Shown here one piece after another: positions 26,616 to 36,935 of a DNA stretch of 64,000 nt. The notes under the pieces are model-generated. The model saw only the letters and a list, made by a program, of their open reading frames with translations. It was not told the DNA's origin and searched no databases. The DNA is from Chitinimonas koreensis (GTDB lineage: Bacteria; Pseudomonadota; Gammaproteobacteria; Burkholderiales; Chitinimonadaceae), in assembly GCF_014353015.1 (NCBI RefSeq), contig NZ_CP060704.1, forward strand, positions 5,233,001-5,297,000. The letters are read 5' to 3'. The position numbers were made by a program, and so were the translations under genes. Each line of letters opens with the position of its first letter. Position 1 is the first letter of the stretch.

Positions 26616-26981
26616 ATGACCATCAAGAAAATCCTGATCGTCGACGACTCCCCGACCGAACGCCATTTCCTTGGCGAGCTGCTGACCAAGAACGGTTTCC
26701 AGGTCATGACGCTGGAAAGCGGCGAAGAGGCCGTCTCGCGCGTGCGCGAGATCATGCCCGACCTGATCCTGATGGACGTGGTGATGCCCGGCCTCAACGG
26801 CTTCCAGGCCACCCGCACCATCACCAAGGACCAGGCCACTGCCCACATCCCGGTGATCATGTGCACTTCCAAGGGCCAGGAAACCGACATCGTCTGGGGC
26901 AAGCGCCAGGGCGCCAAGGGCTACGTGGTCAAGCCGGTGAACCCGGAAGAGCTGCTCAAGCAGATCGCCGCGCTCGGCTGA
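26616..26981 (+). CDS. pilH: twitching motility response regulator PilH
   Basis: Single-domain receiver of 121 residues: ILIVDDSPTERHFLGELL, phospho-acceptor in LILMDVVMPGLNGFQATR, CTSKGQETD with the Thr/Ser switch, and VVKPVNPEELL with the conserved Lys. In Pseudomonas PilH acts on pilus retraction or as a phosphate sink for the same kinase. ATG 26616 is the first good start after pilG; the open frame upstream is a shadow of pilG. Confidence 0.92.
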   Translation: MTIKKILIVDDSPTERHFLGELLTKNGFQVMTLESGEEAVSRVREIMPDLILMDVVMPGLNGFQATRTITKDQATAHIPVIMCTSKGQETDIVWGKRQGAKGYVVKPVNPEELLKQIAALG

Positions 26982-27006
26982 ACCCGCTCCACGAACACGA
27001 TCCGCC

Positions 27007-27522
27007 ATGGCCCGCCGCGTCAGTCTCCGAGAATTCCAGGAAAGCGTAGTGGCGCGACTGAAGTCGCTGCCCGCTACCCATACCGCCACCACCAAGCTCG
27101 GCATCCAGGTCGGCGACGCCTCCTGGCTGGTCGACCTCACCGACGTCAGCGAGGTGCTGCCCGTGCCGGGCATGGTCGACGTGCCGCTGACCCGGCGCTG
27201 GTTCAAGGGTGTCGCCAACATCCGCGGCAACCTGTTCAGCGTGGTCGACCTGCCGGGCTTCCTCGGCGACGAGCCGGTGCAGCCCGCGGTCAGCAGCCGC
27301 CTCTTGCTGATCCACCCGCGCCACATCGTCAACTCGGCCTTGCTGGTCAACCGCATGCTCGGCCTGCGCAACGTGCAGAGCATGGAAGAAGTCGCCCCGG
27401 CCGACCCCGCCGTGCCGTGGTGCGGACCGACCCGGCGCGATGCCGACGGCCGCGACTGGCGCGAATTGCGCATCGCCGAGCTGGTGCAGCAGGCGCCCTT
27501 CCTCCAGGTAGGCACGATCTAG
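27007..27522 (+). CDS. pilI: CheW-like adaptor PilI
   Basis: 171 residues, one CheW domain that couples the PilJ receptor to the ChpA kinase. Conserved CheW features are LVDLTDVSEVLPVPGMVDVP and WFKGVANIRGNLFSVVDLPGF, with the RGNL turn typical of the family. The C-terminal tail ELRIAELVQQAPFLQVG also occurs in PilI proteins. It sits 25 bases after pilH. A conserved cysteine (PWCGP) has no known role. Confidence 0.92.
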   Translation: MARRVSLREFQESVVARLKSLPATHTATTKLGIQVGDASWLVDLTDVSEVLPVPGMVDVPLTRRWFKGVANIRGNLFSVVDLPGFLGDEPVQPAVSSRLLLIHPRHIVNSALLVNRMLGLRNVQSMEEVAPADPAVPWCGPTRRDADGRDWRELRIAELVQQAPFLQVGTI

Positions 27523-27609
27523 ATCGGCCTGCCGCCCCGAACCACCCCCACTCGAACACCGTAAGCTCAGGCCGGCGAGGCCCAGGAAAGCACAGGGAGA
27601 AACGCGAAC

Positions 27610-29822
27610 ATGGCGCTGCTGGACAAAATCAAATCGCGCGGCAATGACCAATCCGCCGAGGCTGGTGCCTCGCGCGGCCTGTTGTCCGTATTCAAGAAAC
27701 AGGCCGAACCGGCCGCCAAGAACGAGAAGGCCTACGACCCCTGCGTACCGTCTCGATCCTCGACCGCATCCGGCCGCAGGCCGAAGGCGGCGCCGCGCGG
27801 CCGCTGCCGCTGATCGGCCACCTGCCGGTGCGGCGCCAGATCGAGATCTGCGTCTACACCATGGTGATCGCCATCATCGCCTTCGCGGTCGCGATGATCA
27901 TGATGGTGCGCGCTTCGGGCCACGACGCCCTGTACCGCGCCACCTCGACCGAAATGCAGATGCTGTCGCAGCGGATGGCGCGGACCTCCGCCCAGGCCAT
28001 CCAGGGCAACACCGAGGCCTTCCAGCTGCTGTCCGAGGCCTACGAGCAGTTCGACCGCGACCTGAATCGCCTGGTCAGCGGCGGCGACGGCCTGCCGGCC
28101 TCGACCGGCGAAGCCGCCGAGATCCTCGGCAAGATCAAGCAGAGCTGGGACAACAACTTCCGTCCCAACCCGAAGAAGCCCACGGTCGAGACCATCCTCA
28201 AGCAGAAGGACACCCTGGTCGCGGTGACCAAGAACGTGAGCGCGATCAACCGCAACGATGCCAAGCTGCTGGAACTGACCCAGCAACTGGTCTCGCTGCT
28301 GTCCGAATCGGGCGCCTCGGGCCACGAGATCGAGCTGGCCAACCAGCAGGTGATGCTGTCGCAGCGCATGGCCAAGAACGCCAACGCCATGCTGGCCGGC
28401 GAAATCATCAACCCCGAAGTGGTGTTCCTGCTGGGCAAGGACACCAACACCTTCCGCGACACGCTGCAGGGCATGATCGAAGGTAGCGAGGAACTGCGCA
28501 TCCCGGCCGCCAAGGACGGCGAGGTCAAGGACAAGCTCAACGAAATCCGCGACATGTTCAAGGACTTCGAGACCGTGGTGGGCGCCTTCTCGCGCAACAT
28601 GCAGAACCTGGTGAACACCCGCCTGGCCAACCAGACCATCTACAAGGAAAGCGAAACGCTGCTTAAGGACGCCCAGCGCCTGACCGCCAGCTACGAGAAC
28701 GAAGCCGGCGGCATGCTGATCGTCGTGCTCGAAGTCGCCTTCGCCCTGCTGGCCTTCCTCGGCCTGTTCGGCCTGATCCGCGTGTACAACGCCGAATCGC
28801 AACGCCGCCGCGTCGACATCGAAGCGGAAAACAAGCGGAACCAGGAAGCCATTCTGCGGCTGCTGAACGAAATGTCGGACCTCGCCGACGGTGACCTGAC
28901 GGTTCGCGCCTCGGTGACCGAAGACCTGACCGGCGCCATCGCCGACTCGATGAACTACACCATCGACGAGCTCCGAAGCCTGATTATCGGTATCAACCGC
29001 GCGACCGAGCAGGTGACGGCCGCATCCCAGCAGGCGCAGGCGATTTCGGGCGAGCTCTTGCAGGCCGCCCAGCGCCAGTCCGAGGAAATCGTCGAGACCA
29101 ACGCCGCGGTGCAGAACATCGCCCGTTCGATCAGCGACGTCTCGACCAACGCCGCCGAGTCCGCCCGCGTGGCGCGCCAGTCGCTGGATGCCGCCAACAA
29201 GGGCGCCGACGCGGTGCAGAACCAGATCAAGGGCATGAACGAAATCCGCGAGCAGATCCAGGAGACCGCCAAGCGGATCAAGCGGCTGGGCGAAAGCTCG
29301 CAGGAAATTACCGAAATCGTGGAACTGATCTCCGACATTACCGAGCAGACCAACGTGCTGGCGCTGAACGCCGCCATCCAGGCCGCTTCGGCCGGTGAAG
29401 CCGGTCGCGGCTTCACGGTGGTTGCGGAAGAAGTGCAGCGGCTGGCCGAGCGCTCCGGCGAGGCGACCAAGCAGATCGGCGCGATCGTGAAGACCATTCA
29501 GGCCGATACCCACGACGCGGTGGCCGCCATGGAAATCTCGACCCAGGGCGTGGTGGAAGGCGCGAAGCTGTCCGACGCCGCCGGCCAGGCGCTGACGGAG
29601 ATCGGCCAGGTGTCGAACGATCTGGCCTCGCTGATCGAAACGATCGCCCGCGCCACCCAATCGCAACGCGAACTGGCCGACAAGGTGTCGGTATCGATGC
29701 AGGACATTCTGCGCATCACCGAGCAGACCACCGCCGGTACCAAGCAAACCGCCGTGCAGATCGGTCAGCTGACGGGCCTCGCCGCCGAACTGAAGGGTTC
29801 GGTCGCGGGCTTCAAGCTCTGA
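27610..29822 (+). pseudogene. pilJ: pilus methyl-accepting chemoreceptor PilJ, frameshifted near its start
   Basis: The frame from ATG 27610 gives MALLDKIKSRGNDQSAEAG and about 43 residues up to NEKAYDP. The rest of the protein is in another frame that reads TVSILDRIRPQAEGG and then the first membrane helix (EICVYTMVIAIIAFAVAMIM) and continues to 29822. One missing C in the CCCC at 27738-27741 explains it. The rest is a full chemoreceptor of about 735 residues: a periplasmic part with two PilJ modules (MLSQRMARTSAQ, then MLSQRMAKNANAM), a second membrane helix, HAMP, and a signalling tip EQTNVLALNAAIQAASAGE with RGFTVVAEEVQRLAERS. It senses for the Pil/Chp phosphorelay. The organism probably has an intact gene. 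Confidence 0.9.
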
Positions 29823-29889
29823 TCGGAAACCGGCCGCCCGCCATCCCGCGCGGGCGGCATTCCTGCCATATCGCGGAAGCAGAAGACTG

Positions 29890-32800
29890 ATGAGCGCGCA
29901 CACCGAATTCGACCTGGGATCGCTGATCTGGGTAAAAGGCGAGATCGACCAGGCTCTTGAGAAGGCGCGCCAGTGCCTTTTCAAGTACAAGGCGCAGGCC
30001 GACACGGCCGAGCTGAAATTTGCCCAGACCCACCTCCACCAGGTCCGCGGCGCCGTCGAGATGGTCGGCCTGGCGGGCGCAGCCCGCTTCGCCGAAGAAC
30101 TCGAAGTCGCCGTCGGCAGCATCGCCGGCGGCGAAGCCGACCCCAAACTGCTGGGCCTGGTCGCCGATGCCGGCGACAGCCTGGCGCAATACCTCGAAGC
30201 CCTGATCAACGGCTCGCCCGACCTCGCGCTGAAGCTGCTGCCGGCCTACCGGCGCGTGCGCGAAGCGCGCGGCGAGAAGCACACCTCGGGCGCCGACCTG
30301 TTCTTCCCGCCGCTGTCGGCCAGCCTGCCGGCCAGCGTCGCGCCGATCGCGCTCGACGAGGCCGCGCTGCCCAACTACCTGAAGAACGCGCGCGCGCGCT
30401 TCGAGGCCGGCCTGCTCAAGTGGCTCAAGGGCGATCGGCGCGAAGGCGGCACCTGGATGGTGCACGCGCTGTTCGGCGTCGCCCGCAGCCAGTCGAGCAG
30501 CCTGCAGCGCGGCTTCTGGTGGGCCGCCGCGGCGCTCGCCGAAGGCAGCATCGACCAGCGCGGCACGCTCGATCTCGACCTCAAGACCCTGTTCTCGCGC
30601 CTGAACCAGCAGCTCAAGCGGCTGGCCGACGGTGGCGGCAAGGTGGCCGAACGGCTGTTCCGCGACGTGCTGTACGTGGTCGCCCACCTCGACACCCAGA
30701 GCGTGCAGTGCGCCGCCGTGCGCGAAGCCTACGGCCTGGGCGAGCTGCTGCCGGCCGGCGCGCTCGAGGACGACGCGCACCAGCTGGCCTCGCTGCAGGC
30801 CGCGCGCGAGCTCAAGGAACTGGTCAACCAGGCCAAGGACAACTGGGCCCGCATCGGCGGCGGTGGCGCGGACAAGCTGCCGAGCTTCAAGCAGCAGCTG
30901 GGCGAATTGAGCCGCCGCAGCGCGGGGCTCGACATCGCCGCGCTCAAGGGCCTGGCCGAGACGCTCGAACAGGTGGTGGCCACGCTGAACGACACGCCGG
31001 CCGAAGGCCAGGCGCTGGAGATCGCGACCGCCCTCCTGCTGATCGAGAACGCCCTGGTGGTGTTCCCCGAGCGCTCGACCGACTTCCCGGCCCAGGCGGC
31101 CGCCATGCAGGCGCGCCTGACCCAGGCCGACACCGGCGCGCCCGAGGTCAACCTGCTCGACGAAGTGTCGCGCCGCGCCCAGGAACGCCTGCTGATGGCC
31201 CAGGTGGCGCAGGAGATCCAGGCCAACCTGGGCCAGATCGAGCAGACGCTCGACGACTTCTTCCGCGACCCGTCCACCCGCGGCGAGCTGCCGGCCACCG
31301 ACGCGACGATCCGCCAGATCCGTGGTGCGCTGACCATCCTCGACGAGCGCGACGCGCTGGCCATCCTCGACGCCTGCGCCGAGGTGGTCCGCCGCTGCCA
31401 GGCCGCCGATTACGAAGCACCGGCCGAGGAACTCGAATTCCTGGCCGAAGCCTTCTCCAGCCTCGGTTTCTACGTCGATGCACTGCGCCGCGAGGAAGCC
31501 GACCGCGACAAGCTGATCGCGCCTTGGCTGCACAAGATCCGCGGCGACCAGCCCGCCCAGGACGCCGAAACCGAAGCGCCGAGCGAGGCCGAGCAGATCG
31601 TGGCCGAATTCGCCGTCGGTCCCGACGCCGAAGCCGCCAGGCCGGCAACCCAGCCGGCCCCGGCCGCCGCGGCGGAAGCCGCGCCGGAACCGGTCGCCGA
31701 GGCGCCGGCCAAGCCCGAACCGGTCAGCGAGGCCGCGGTCGACGCCGAGCTGCTCGAGGTCTACCTCGAGGAAGCGGTCGAGGTGCTCGACAACATCAAC
31801 GGCTACCACCAGGTCATCCAGGAACAGCCGGGCGACAAGGAAGCGCTGACCGTCATCCGCCGCGGCTTCCACACGCTCAAGGGCAGCGGCCGCATGGTCG
31901 GCCTGAACCAGCTCGGCGAAGTCGCCTGGGCGGTCGAGCAGGTGATGAACAAGTGGCTGCAGGACGAGAAGCGCGCCACGCCGGCGCTGGTACGCCTGGT
32001 CGGCGATACCTCGGCGGCCTTCTCGGTCTGGGTCGGGCAGCTCAAGGACAGCGGTACAGCCCAGGTCGAGGCCAGCGCGCTGTTCGAACTGGCCGAGCAG
32101 CTCAAGAGCGGCATCGAACCGGAAGTCGCGCCCAAAGCCCATGCCGAGGCCGCCGAGCCGGCCCCGGTCGAAACGACTGCGGACGAAGCCGTCGCCGCGG
32201 TCGAACCGGTCGCCGACCTGGCCTTCGACCTCGAGCTGCCTGAAGTCGAATCCGAAGCCGCGCCGCAGCTCGCGACCGAGCCGACGCTGTCGCTGGACGA
32301 TGCCGCCCCGGCGACCGGTGCGACCGAACTGACGCTCGACGCCGGTTTCGAGCTCGACATCGCCTCGCCCGAAGCCGCCGAACCCGCCGCAGACGTCCCG
32401 GCTACCGATGCGCTCGAGCTCGAATTCGACCTCGACCTCGCCGCGCCGGAAGCCCCGGCCAGCGAAGCCGTCGTGGCCGAAGCCGCGGTCCCGACGCTCG
32501 ATTTCGATCTCGACCTCGCGGACGACCTCGCCGCCGACGCCGCGCCGGCCGAGGCCGTGACGCTCGAGGCCGCCTCGATCGAGGCCGAGCCGGTGCTCGA
32601 AGCGACGCCGCTCGAGCCCCTGCCCGAATCCCAAGCGGTCGAAGCCGCGCTCGACGATGGACCGGGCCTGCGTCCCGGCGACATCGAGCCGGTCAAGCCG
32701 GAGCCGGAAATCGAGCCGAGCGAGCTGGTCATCGGCGACACCGTGGTCTCCAAGGCGCTGTTCGGCATCTTCCTCGACGAGGCCTACAAGCATTTCGCCA

Positions 32801-35800
32801 CGCTGAACGACGCCTTCATCGACTTCCATTCGCGCGGCGAGGTGCGGCCCGAATTCGTGCACGCGGCCCACACGCTGTGCGGCATCGCCAATACCACCGG
32901 CTTCACCACGCTGGGCGAACTCGGCTACGCGATCGAGCAGGCGCTGGTCGCCTTCCAGAAGGCCGGCGTGGAACCGCAAGTCGGCGACCGCGACACGCTG
33001 TCGCTGGCGATCGACAAGGTCGGCACCATGCTCGGCTCGATCGGCTACTACGCGCCGCCGCAGCCCGAGCCGCAGCTGGTCGCCCTGCTGGGCGCGCTGA
33101 CCAACCGCCTCAAGGACGGCCTGCAGGTCGCCCTGCCCGAGTCGGCCCCGCTCGGCACGGCCCGCACCGAAGCGATCGACGAGGTGCACGAGCCGGAACC
33201 GTTCCCGGACTGCTCGCTCGCCACCGAACCGGCCATCGAAGCCGCCGCCGAAGCGCCGGCCGAGATCGACCTGGTGCTCGACGAGCCGGTCGCCGATCTC
33301 GACGTGCTGTCGCTCGAACCGCTGTCGGCCGACGGCGCGGCCGATGCGCTGCCCGACGCCGACGCGCTCGAAGCCGAGCTGGCGATCGAACTCGGCATCA
33401 CCGAGCCCGAAGCCGCCGCCGAGCCGGCCGCCGAGCCCGCGCTGCTGCTCGATCTCGACGCCGAATCGCCCGCTTCGGCCGAAACGCTCGCCGTCGAAGC
33501 CGAGTCCGAGCTGCTGTCGATCGACCTGGACCTCGATGCGCCCGCCGAAGCCGTGCCCGAAGCGCAGTCGACCGACTTCGTGCTCGATCTCGATGCACCG
33601 GTCGCCCCGACCCTCGACGCGACGACCGCCGACGCCGAGCCGGAAGCCTTCTTCAGCCTCGACCTCGACGCCCCGGCAGAAGCCAGCGCCGATGCGATCG
33701 CCGTCGACGCGGCCTCCGAAGCCCAGGCCAGCGTCGAGCCGGTCATCGATCTCGATGCCGCGCTCGATCTCGACGTGCTCGGCGAAGCCACCGCCGCCGC
33801 GATCGACGACGCAGCCGACCAGGTCGCCGTCGAATCGGCCGTGATCGACCTGGCCGAACCGGCCGTGGCCGGCCTGCTGGTCCACGACGAAGCCGCGCCG
33901 CTCGAAGCGCCCACGCTCGATTTCGCAGTCGCCGAAGAAGCCCGGGCCGAGACGCTCGACCTCGATGCCGACCTCGACGCGGCCGAGACGACCGAAGCCG
34001 CAGCCATCACGCTCGACATGCCCGAGGAAGAGCCGGCCGTGGGGGTCCTCGACGACGTCGTGCCGCTCGATACGGACGTGATCGACCTGTCGGCCGGCGA
34101 TTTCGCGATCGAAACCGCCGAGGCGCCGGTCGCGGCCGACGAGCTGGTGATCGACCTGGCCGAGCCCTCGGTCGAATTCGACCTGACCGAAACCCAAGCG
34201 ACCGAGCCCGCCGTGCTCGACCTGCTGGCCGAAACGCCGGTCGAGGTCGAGCTGGCCCCGGTCGACGAAGCCATTGTGGTCGAGGCCAGCGAGCCCGACT
34301 TCGACCTCGACCTGGCTGCGCCGCTCGAAGCCGAGCCGGTCGCCGCCGAACCGATCGCGGCGGAAGCCGTGCCGACCAGCGCAGCCGAGCCCGACGGCAT
34401 CGGCAGCGTGCTGCACCTGGCGACCGAAGACCGGCTGGCCGAGATCGCGGTCAAGGACGAACTCGACGAACAGCTGCTGCCGATCTTCATCGAAGAGGCG
34501 CAGGAGCTGACGCCGCAGGTGGCGGCCGGCCTGCGCGGCCTGCGCGCCGACGCCCACAACGTCGAGACGCTCGACTCGCTCAAGCGCGTGCTGCACACCC
34601 TCAAGGGCAGCGCGCGGATGGCCGGCGCGATGCGCCTCGGCGAAGCCACCCACAATATGGAGACCCGGCTGCTCAACGCCGGCGACCACCTGCCGGCCGC
34701 GCTGCTCGACCAGCTCGACCTCGACCTCGATGCGATCAACGAGCTGTACGACCGGCTGGTCAACGGCGAACCGGCGGAAGCCGAAGCCGTCGAGCCGGCC
34801 CTCGCGGCGCCGGTCGCCGCCGGCGAAGCCGTTCCGGCCGCAGCCGCCCAGCCGGCCCGCGCCGCCGCGCCGGCCCAGCAGCAGGCGCTCGGCCTGTCCG
34901 ACCCCGAAGCGCGCGGCAGCGTGCGGGTGCGCGCCGACCTGATCGACCGGCTGGTCAACCAGGCCGGCGAGGTGTCGATCTCGCGCACGCGGATCGAATC
35001 CGAAATGCTGTCGCTCAAGCGCTCGCTGCTGGACCTGACCGACAACGTCGGCCGTCTGCGCGGCCAGCTGCGCGAGATCGAGATCCAGGCCGAGTCGCAG
35101 ATGCAGTCGCGGCTGGCCCAGGCCTCGGACCGGCCCGACTTCGACCCGCTCGAGTTCGACCGCTTCTCGCGCCTGCAGGAACTGACCCGCTTCATGGCCG
35201 AGAGCGTCAACGACGTCGCGACCGTGCAGCACAACCTGCTGAAGAACCTCGACGAGTCGGCCGCCGCGCTGACCCAGCAGGCGCGCATGACGCGCGACCT
35301 GCAGCAGGAACTGATGCGGGTGCGCATGGTGCCGTTCTCGTCGGTGTCCGAGCGGCTCTACCGCCTGGTGCGGCAGACCGGCAAGGAAACCGGCAAGAAG
35401 GTGAACCTGGAAATCCGCGGCGGCCGCGTCGAGATCGACCGGTCGGTGCTGGAAAAGATGGTGTCGCCGTTCGAGCACATGCTGCGCAATGCGATCGACC
35501 ACGGCCTCGAGAAGCCCGAGGCGCGGCTCGGTTCGGGCAAGAACGAGTTCGGCGAAATCGTGGTCGAGGCCCGCCAGGAAGGCAACGAACTGGTACTGGT
35601 GCTGCGCGACGACGGCGCCGGCCTGGACCTCGCCCGCATCCGCCGCAAGGCGGTCGAGCAGGGCCTGATCGATGCGAACGGCGAATACGCCGACGCCCAG
35701 ATCATGGCGCTGATCTTCGAAGCCGGCTTCTCCACCGCCAGCGCCGTGACCCAGCTGTCGGGCCGCGGCATCGGCATGGACGTGGTCAAGAGCGAGATCG

Positions 35801-36741
35801 AAAGCCTCGGCGGCCGCGTCGACGTGATGTCGATCGCCGGCAGCGGCACCATCTTCACCATCCACCTGCCGCTGACGCTGGCGGTGACGCAGACCGTGAT
35901 GATCAAGGTCGGCGCCAAGACCTACGCGATCCCGTCGGTGATGGTCGAGCAGGTGCAGGAACTGAAGCTGCCGGTGCTGGAGAAGCTGTACCAAAGCCAC
36001 CAGGTCGAATGGCTGGGCAACGCCTATCCCTTCCACTACCTGCCGCGCCTCCTGGGCGACTACGACAGCCAGCCCGAGCAGAAGCGCTACAACACCGTGG
36101 TGCTGCTGCGTTCCGGCATCCATCGCGTCGCGCTGCACGTCGACGAGCTGATGAAGAACCAGGAAGTGGTGGTGAAGAACATCGGCCCGCAGCTGGTGCG
36201 GGTGGCCGGCGTGGCCGGCGCCACCGTGCTCGGTAACGGCGAGATCGTGCTGATCCTCAACCCGCTGGCGCTGCTGCAGCGCCGCGCCGAAGCCCCGGTG
36301 GCCGATTTCGACGCCGCCATGGCCGCCAGCAAGCCGGTGCCCGAGGAGCTGCTGCAGGTCGCGCCGGTGGTGATGGTGGTCGACGATTCGCTGACCGTGC
36401 GCAAGATCACCGGCCGCCTGCTGGCCCGCGAGGGCTACCAGGTCGAGACCGCCAAGGACGGCGTGGATGCCTTGCAGAAGCTGCACGACATCCGCCCGGC
36501 GGTGATGCTGCTCGACGTCGAGATGCCGCGCATGGACGGCTTCGAACTGACGCGCAATCTGCGCGCCAACGCCGACACGCGCGACATCCCGATCATCATG
36601 ATCACCTCGCGCACCGCCGACAAACACAAGAACTACGCCTTCGAGCTCGGCGTGAACGTGTTCCTGGGCAAGCCCTACCAGGAAGACGAGCTGCTCGAGC
36701 ACATCCGCAAGCTGATCGGCGAAGAGATGCCGATCGCCTGA
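29890..36741 (+). CDS. chpA: hybrid chemosensory histidine kinase ChpA/PilL
   Basis: A 2283-residue CheA-type kinase that controls type IV pili. Three Hpt domains have clear sites: FHTLKGSGRM (His661), AHTLCGIANT (His994, degenerate) and LHTLKGSARM (His1569). A diverged Hpt lies near residue 50 (HLHQVRGAVEMVGL). The kinase core follows: dimerisation from about 1680, N-box HMLRNAIDHGLE at 1863-1874, G-box DDGAGLDLARIR and GRGIGMDVVKSEIE. A CheW-like domain spans about 1995-2140. The C-terminal receiver has phospho-acceptor Asp2209 in MLLDVEMPRMDGFE. Pseudomonas ChpA has the same plan with eight phosphotransfer domains. The stretches 730-930 and 1085-1500 are Asp/Glu/Ala/Leu-rich low-complexity linkers with repeated DLDLDAP-like units. 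Last gene of the cluster, followed by a terminator. Confidence 0.95.
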   Translation: MSAHTEFDLGSLIWVKGEIDQALEKARQCLFKYKAQADTAELKFAQTHLHQVRGAVEMVGLAGAARFAEELEVAVGSIAGGEADPKLLGLVADAGDSLAQYLEALINGSPDLALKLLPAYRRVREARGEKHTSGADLFFPPLSASLPASVAPIALDEAALPNYLKNARARFEAGLLKWLKGDRREGGTWMVHALFGVARSQSSSLQRGFWWAAAALAEGSIDQRGTLDLDLKTLFSRLNQQLKRLADGGGKVAERLFRDVLYVVAHLDTQSVQCAAVREAYGLGELLPAGALEDDAHQLASLQAARELKELVNQAKDNWARIGGGGADKLPSFKQQLGELSRRSAGLDIAALKGLAETLEQVVATLNDTPAEGQALEIATALLLIENALVVFPERSTDFPAQAAAMQARLTQADTGAPEVNLLDEVSRRAQERLLMAQVAQEIQANLGQIEQTLDDFFRDPSTRGELPATDATIRQIRGALTILDERDALAILDACAEVVRRCQAADYEAPAEELEFLAEAFSSLGFYVDALRREEADRDKLIAPWLHKIRGDQPAQDAETEAPSEAEQIVAEFAVGPDAEAARPATQPAPAAAAEAAPEPVAEAPAKPEPVSEAAVDAELLEVYLEEAVEVLDNINGYHQVIQEQPGDKEALTVIRRGFHTLKGSGRMVGLNQLGEVAWAVEQVMNKWLQDEKRATPALVRLVGDTSAAFSVWVGQLKDSGTAQVEASALFELAEQLKSGIEPEVAPKAHAEAAEPAPVETTADEAVAAVEPVADLAFDLELPEVESEAAPQLATEPTLSLDDAAPATGATELTLDAGFELDIASPEAAEPAADVPATDALELEFDLDLAAPEAPASEAVVAEAAVPTLDFDLDLADDLAADAAPAEAVTLEAASIEAEPVLEATPLEPLPESQAVEAALDDGPGLRPGDIEPVKPEPEIEPSELVIGDTVVSKALFGIFLDEAYKHFATLNDAFIDFHSRGEVRPEFVHAAHTLCGIANTTGFTTLGELGYAIEQALVAFQKAGVEPQVGDRDTLSLAIDKVGTMLGSIGYYAPPQPEPQLVALLGALTNRLKDGLQVALPESAPLGTARTEAIDEVHEPEPFPDCSLATEPAIEAAAEAPAEIDLVLDEPVADLDVLSLEPLSADGAADALPDADALEAELAIELGITEPEAAAEPAAEPALLLDLDAESPASAETLAVEAESELLSIDLDLDAPAEAVPEAQSTDFVLDLDAPVAPTLDATTADAEPEAFFSLDLDAPAEASADAIAVDAASEAQASVEPVIDLDAALDLDVLGEATAAAIDDAADQVAVESAVIDLAEPAVAGLLVHDEAAPLEAPTLDFAVAEEARAETLDLDADLDAAETTEAAAITLDMPEEEPAVGVLDDVVPLDTDVIDLSAGDFAIETAEAPVAADELVIDLAEPSVEFDLTETQATEPAVLDLLAETPVEVELAPVDEAIVVEASEPDFDLDLAAPLEAEPVAAEPIAAEAVPTSAAEPDGIGSVLHLATEDRLAEIAVKDELDEQLLPIFIEEAQELTPQVAAGLRGLRADAHNVETLDSLKRVLHTLKGSARMAGAMRLGEATHNMETRLLNAGDHLPAALLDQLDLDLDAINELYDRLVNGEPAEAEAVEPALAAPVAAGEAVPAAAAQPARAAAPAQQQALGLSDPEARGSVRVRADLIDRLVNQAGEVSISRTRIESEMLSLKRSLLDLTDNVGRLRGQLREIEIQAESQMQSRLAQASDRPDFDPLEFDRFSRLQELTRFMAESVNDVATVQHNLLKNLDESAAALTQQARMTRDLQQELMRVRMVPFSSVSERLYRLVRQTGKETGKKVNLEIRGGRVEIDRSVLEKMVSPFEHMLRNAIDHGLEKPEARLGSGKNEFGEIVVEARQEGNELVLVLRDDGAGLDLARIRRKAVEQGLIDANGEYADAQIMALIFEAGFSTASAVTQLSGRGIGMDVVKSEIESLGGRVDVMSIAGSGTIFTIHLPLTLAVTQTVMIKVGAKTYAIPSVMVEQVQELKLPVLEKLYQSHQVEWLGNAYPFHYLPRLLGDYDSQPEQKRYNTVVLLRSGIHRVALHVDELMKNQEVVVKNIGPQLVRVAGVAGATVLGNGEIVLILNPLALLQRRAEAPVADFDAAMAASKPVPEELLQVAPVVMVVDDSLTVRKITGRLLAREGYQVETAKDGVDALQKLHDIRPAVMLLDVEMPRMDGFELTRNLRANADTRDIPIIMITSRTADKHKNYAFELGVNVFLGKPYQEDELLEHIRKLIGEEMPIA

Positions 36742-36766
36742 CCGCGATGGAACTGCCCTCCTACAG

Positions 36767-36796
36767 CGCCCCGTTCTTTGCGGGGCGTTGTTTTTG
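36767..36796 (+). terminator. intrinsic terminator of the pil-chp operon
   Basis: CGCCCCG (36767-36773) pairs with CGGGGCG (36781-36787) and is followed by TTGTTTTT. It starts 26 bases after the chpA stop. Confidence 0.85.
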
Positions 36797-36811
36797 GTCG
36801 GGCCGGCTGCG

Positions 36812-36897
36812 TTTCACCGCGGAGGACGCTGAGGACGTGGAGGGAAAGCGGCATGCAGGCAATACCGACTTGCAAACTCAGTGTCCTCTGCGGTGAA
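36812..36897 (+). repeat. dispersed inverted repeat, copy 1
   Basis: The left arm TTCACCGCGGAGGACG (from 36812, continuing CTGAGGAC) and the right arm GTCCTCTGCGGTGAA (36883-36897) face each other across about 45 bases. Two further copies lie at 40269-40347 and 44816-44901. It sits between the chpA terminator and the next gene, whose start is 39 bases beyond the right arm. Confidence 0.75.
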
Positions 36898-36935
36898 TGA
36901 TTCGGCCGTCAGGTATCGCGCCCGCTGGAGAAACG

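Noticed and set aside
29812..36702. 2296-codon open frame on minus opposite chpA
   Set aside because: The composition is simply the complement of the repetitive acidic linker codons; no motifs, and chpA on plus is unmistakable.
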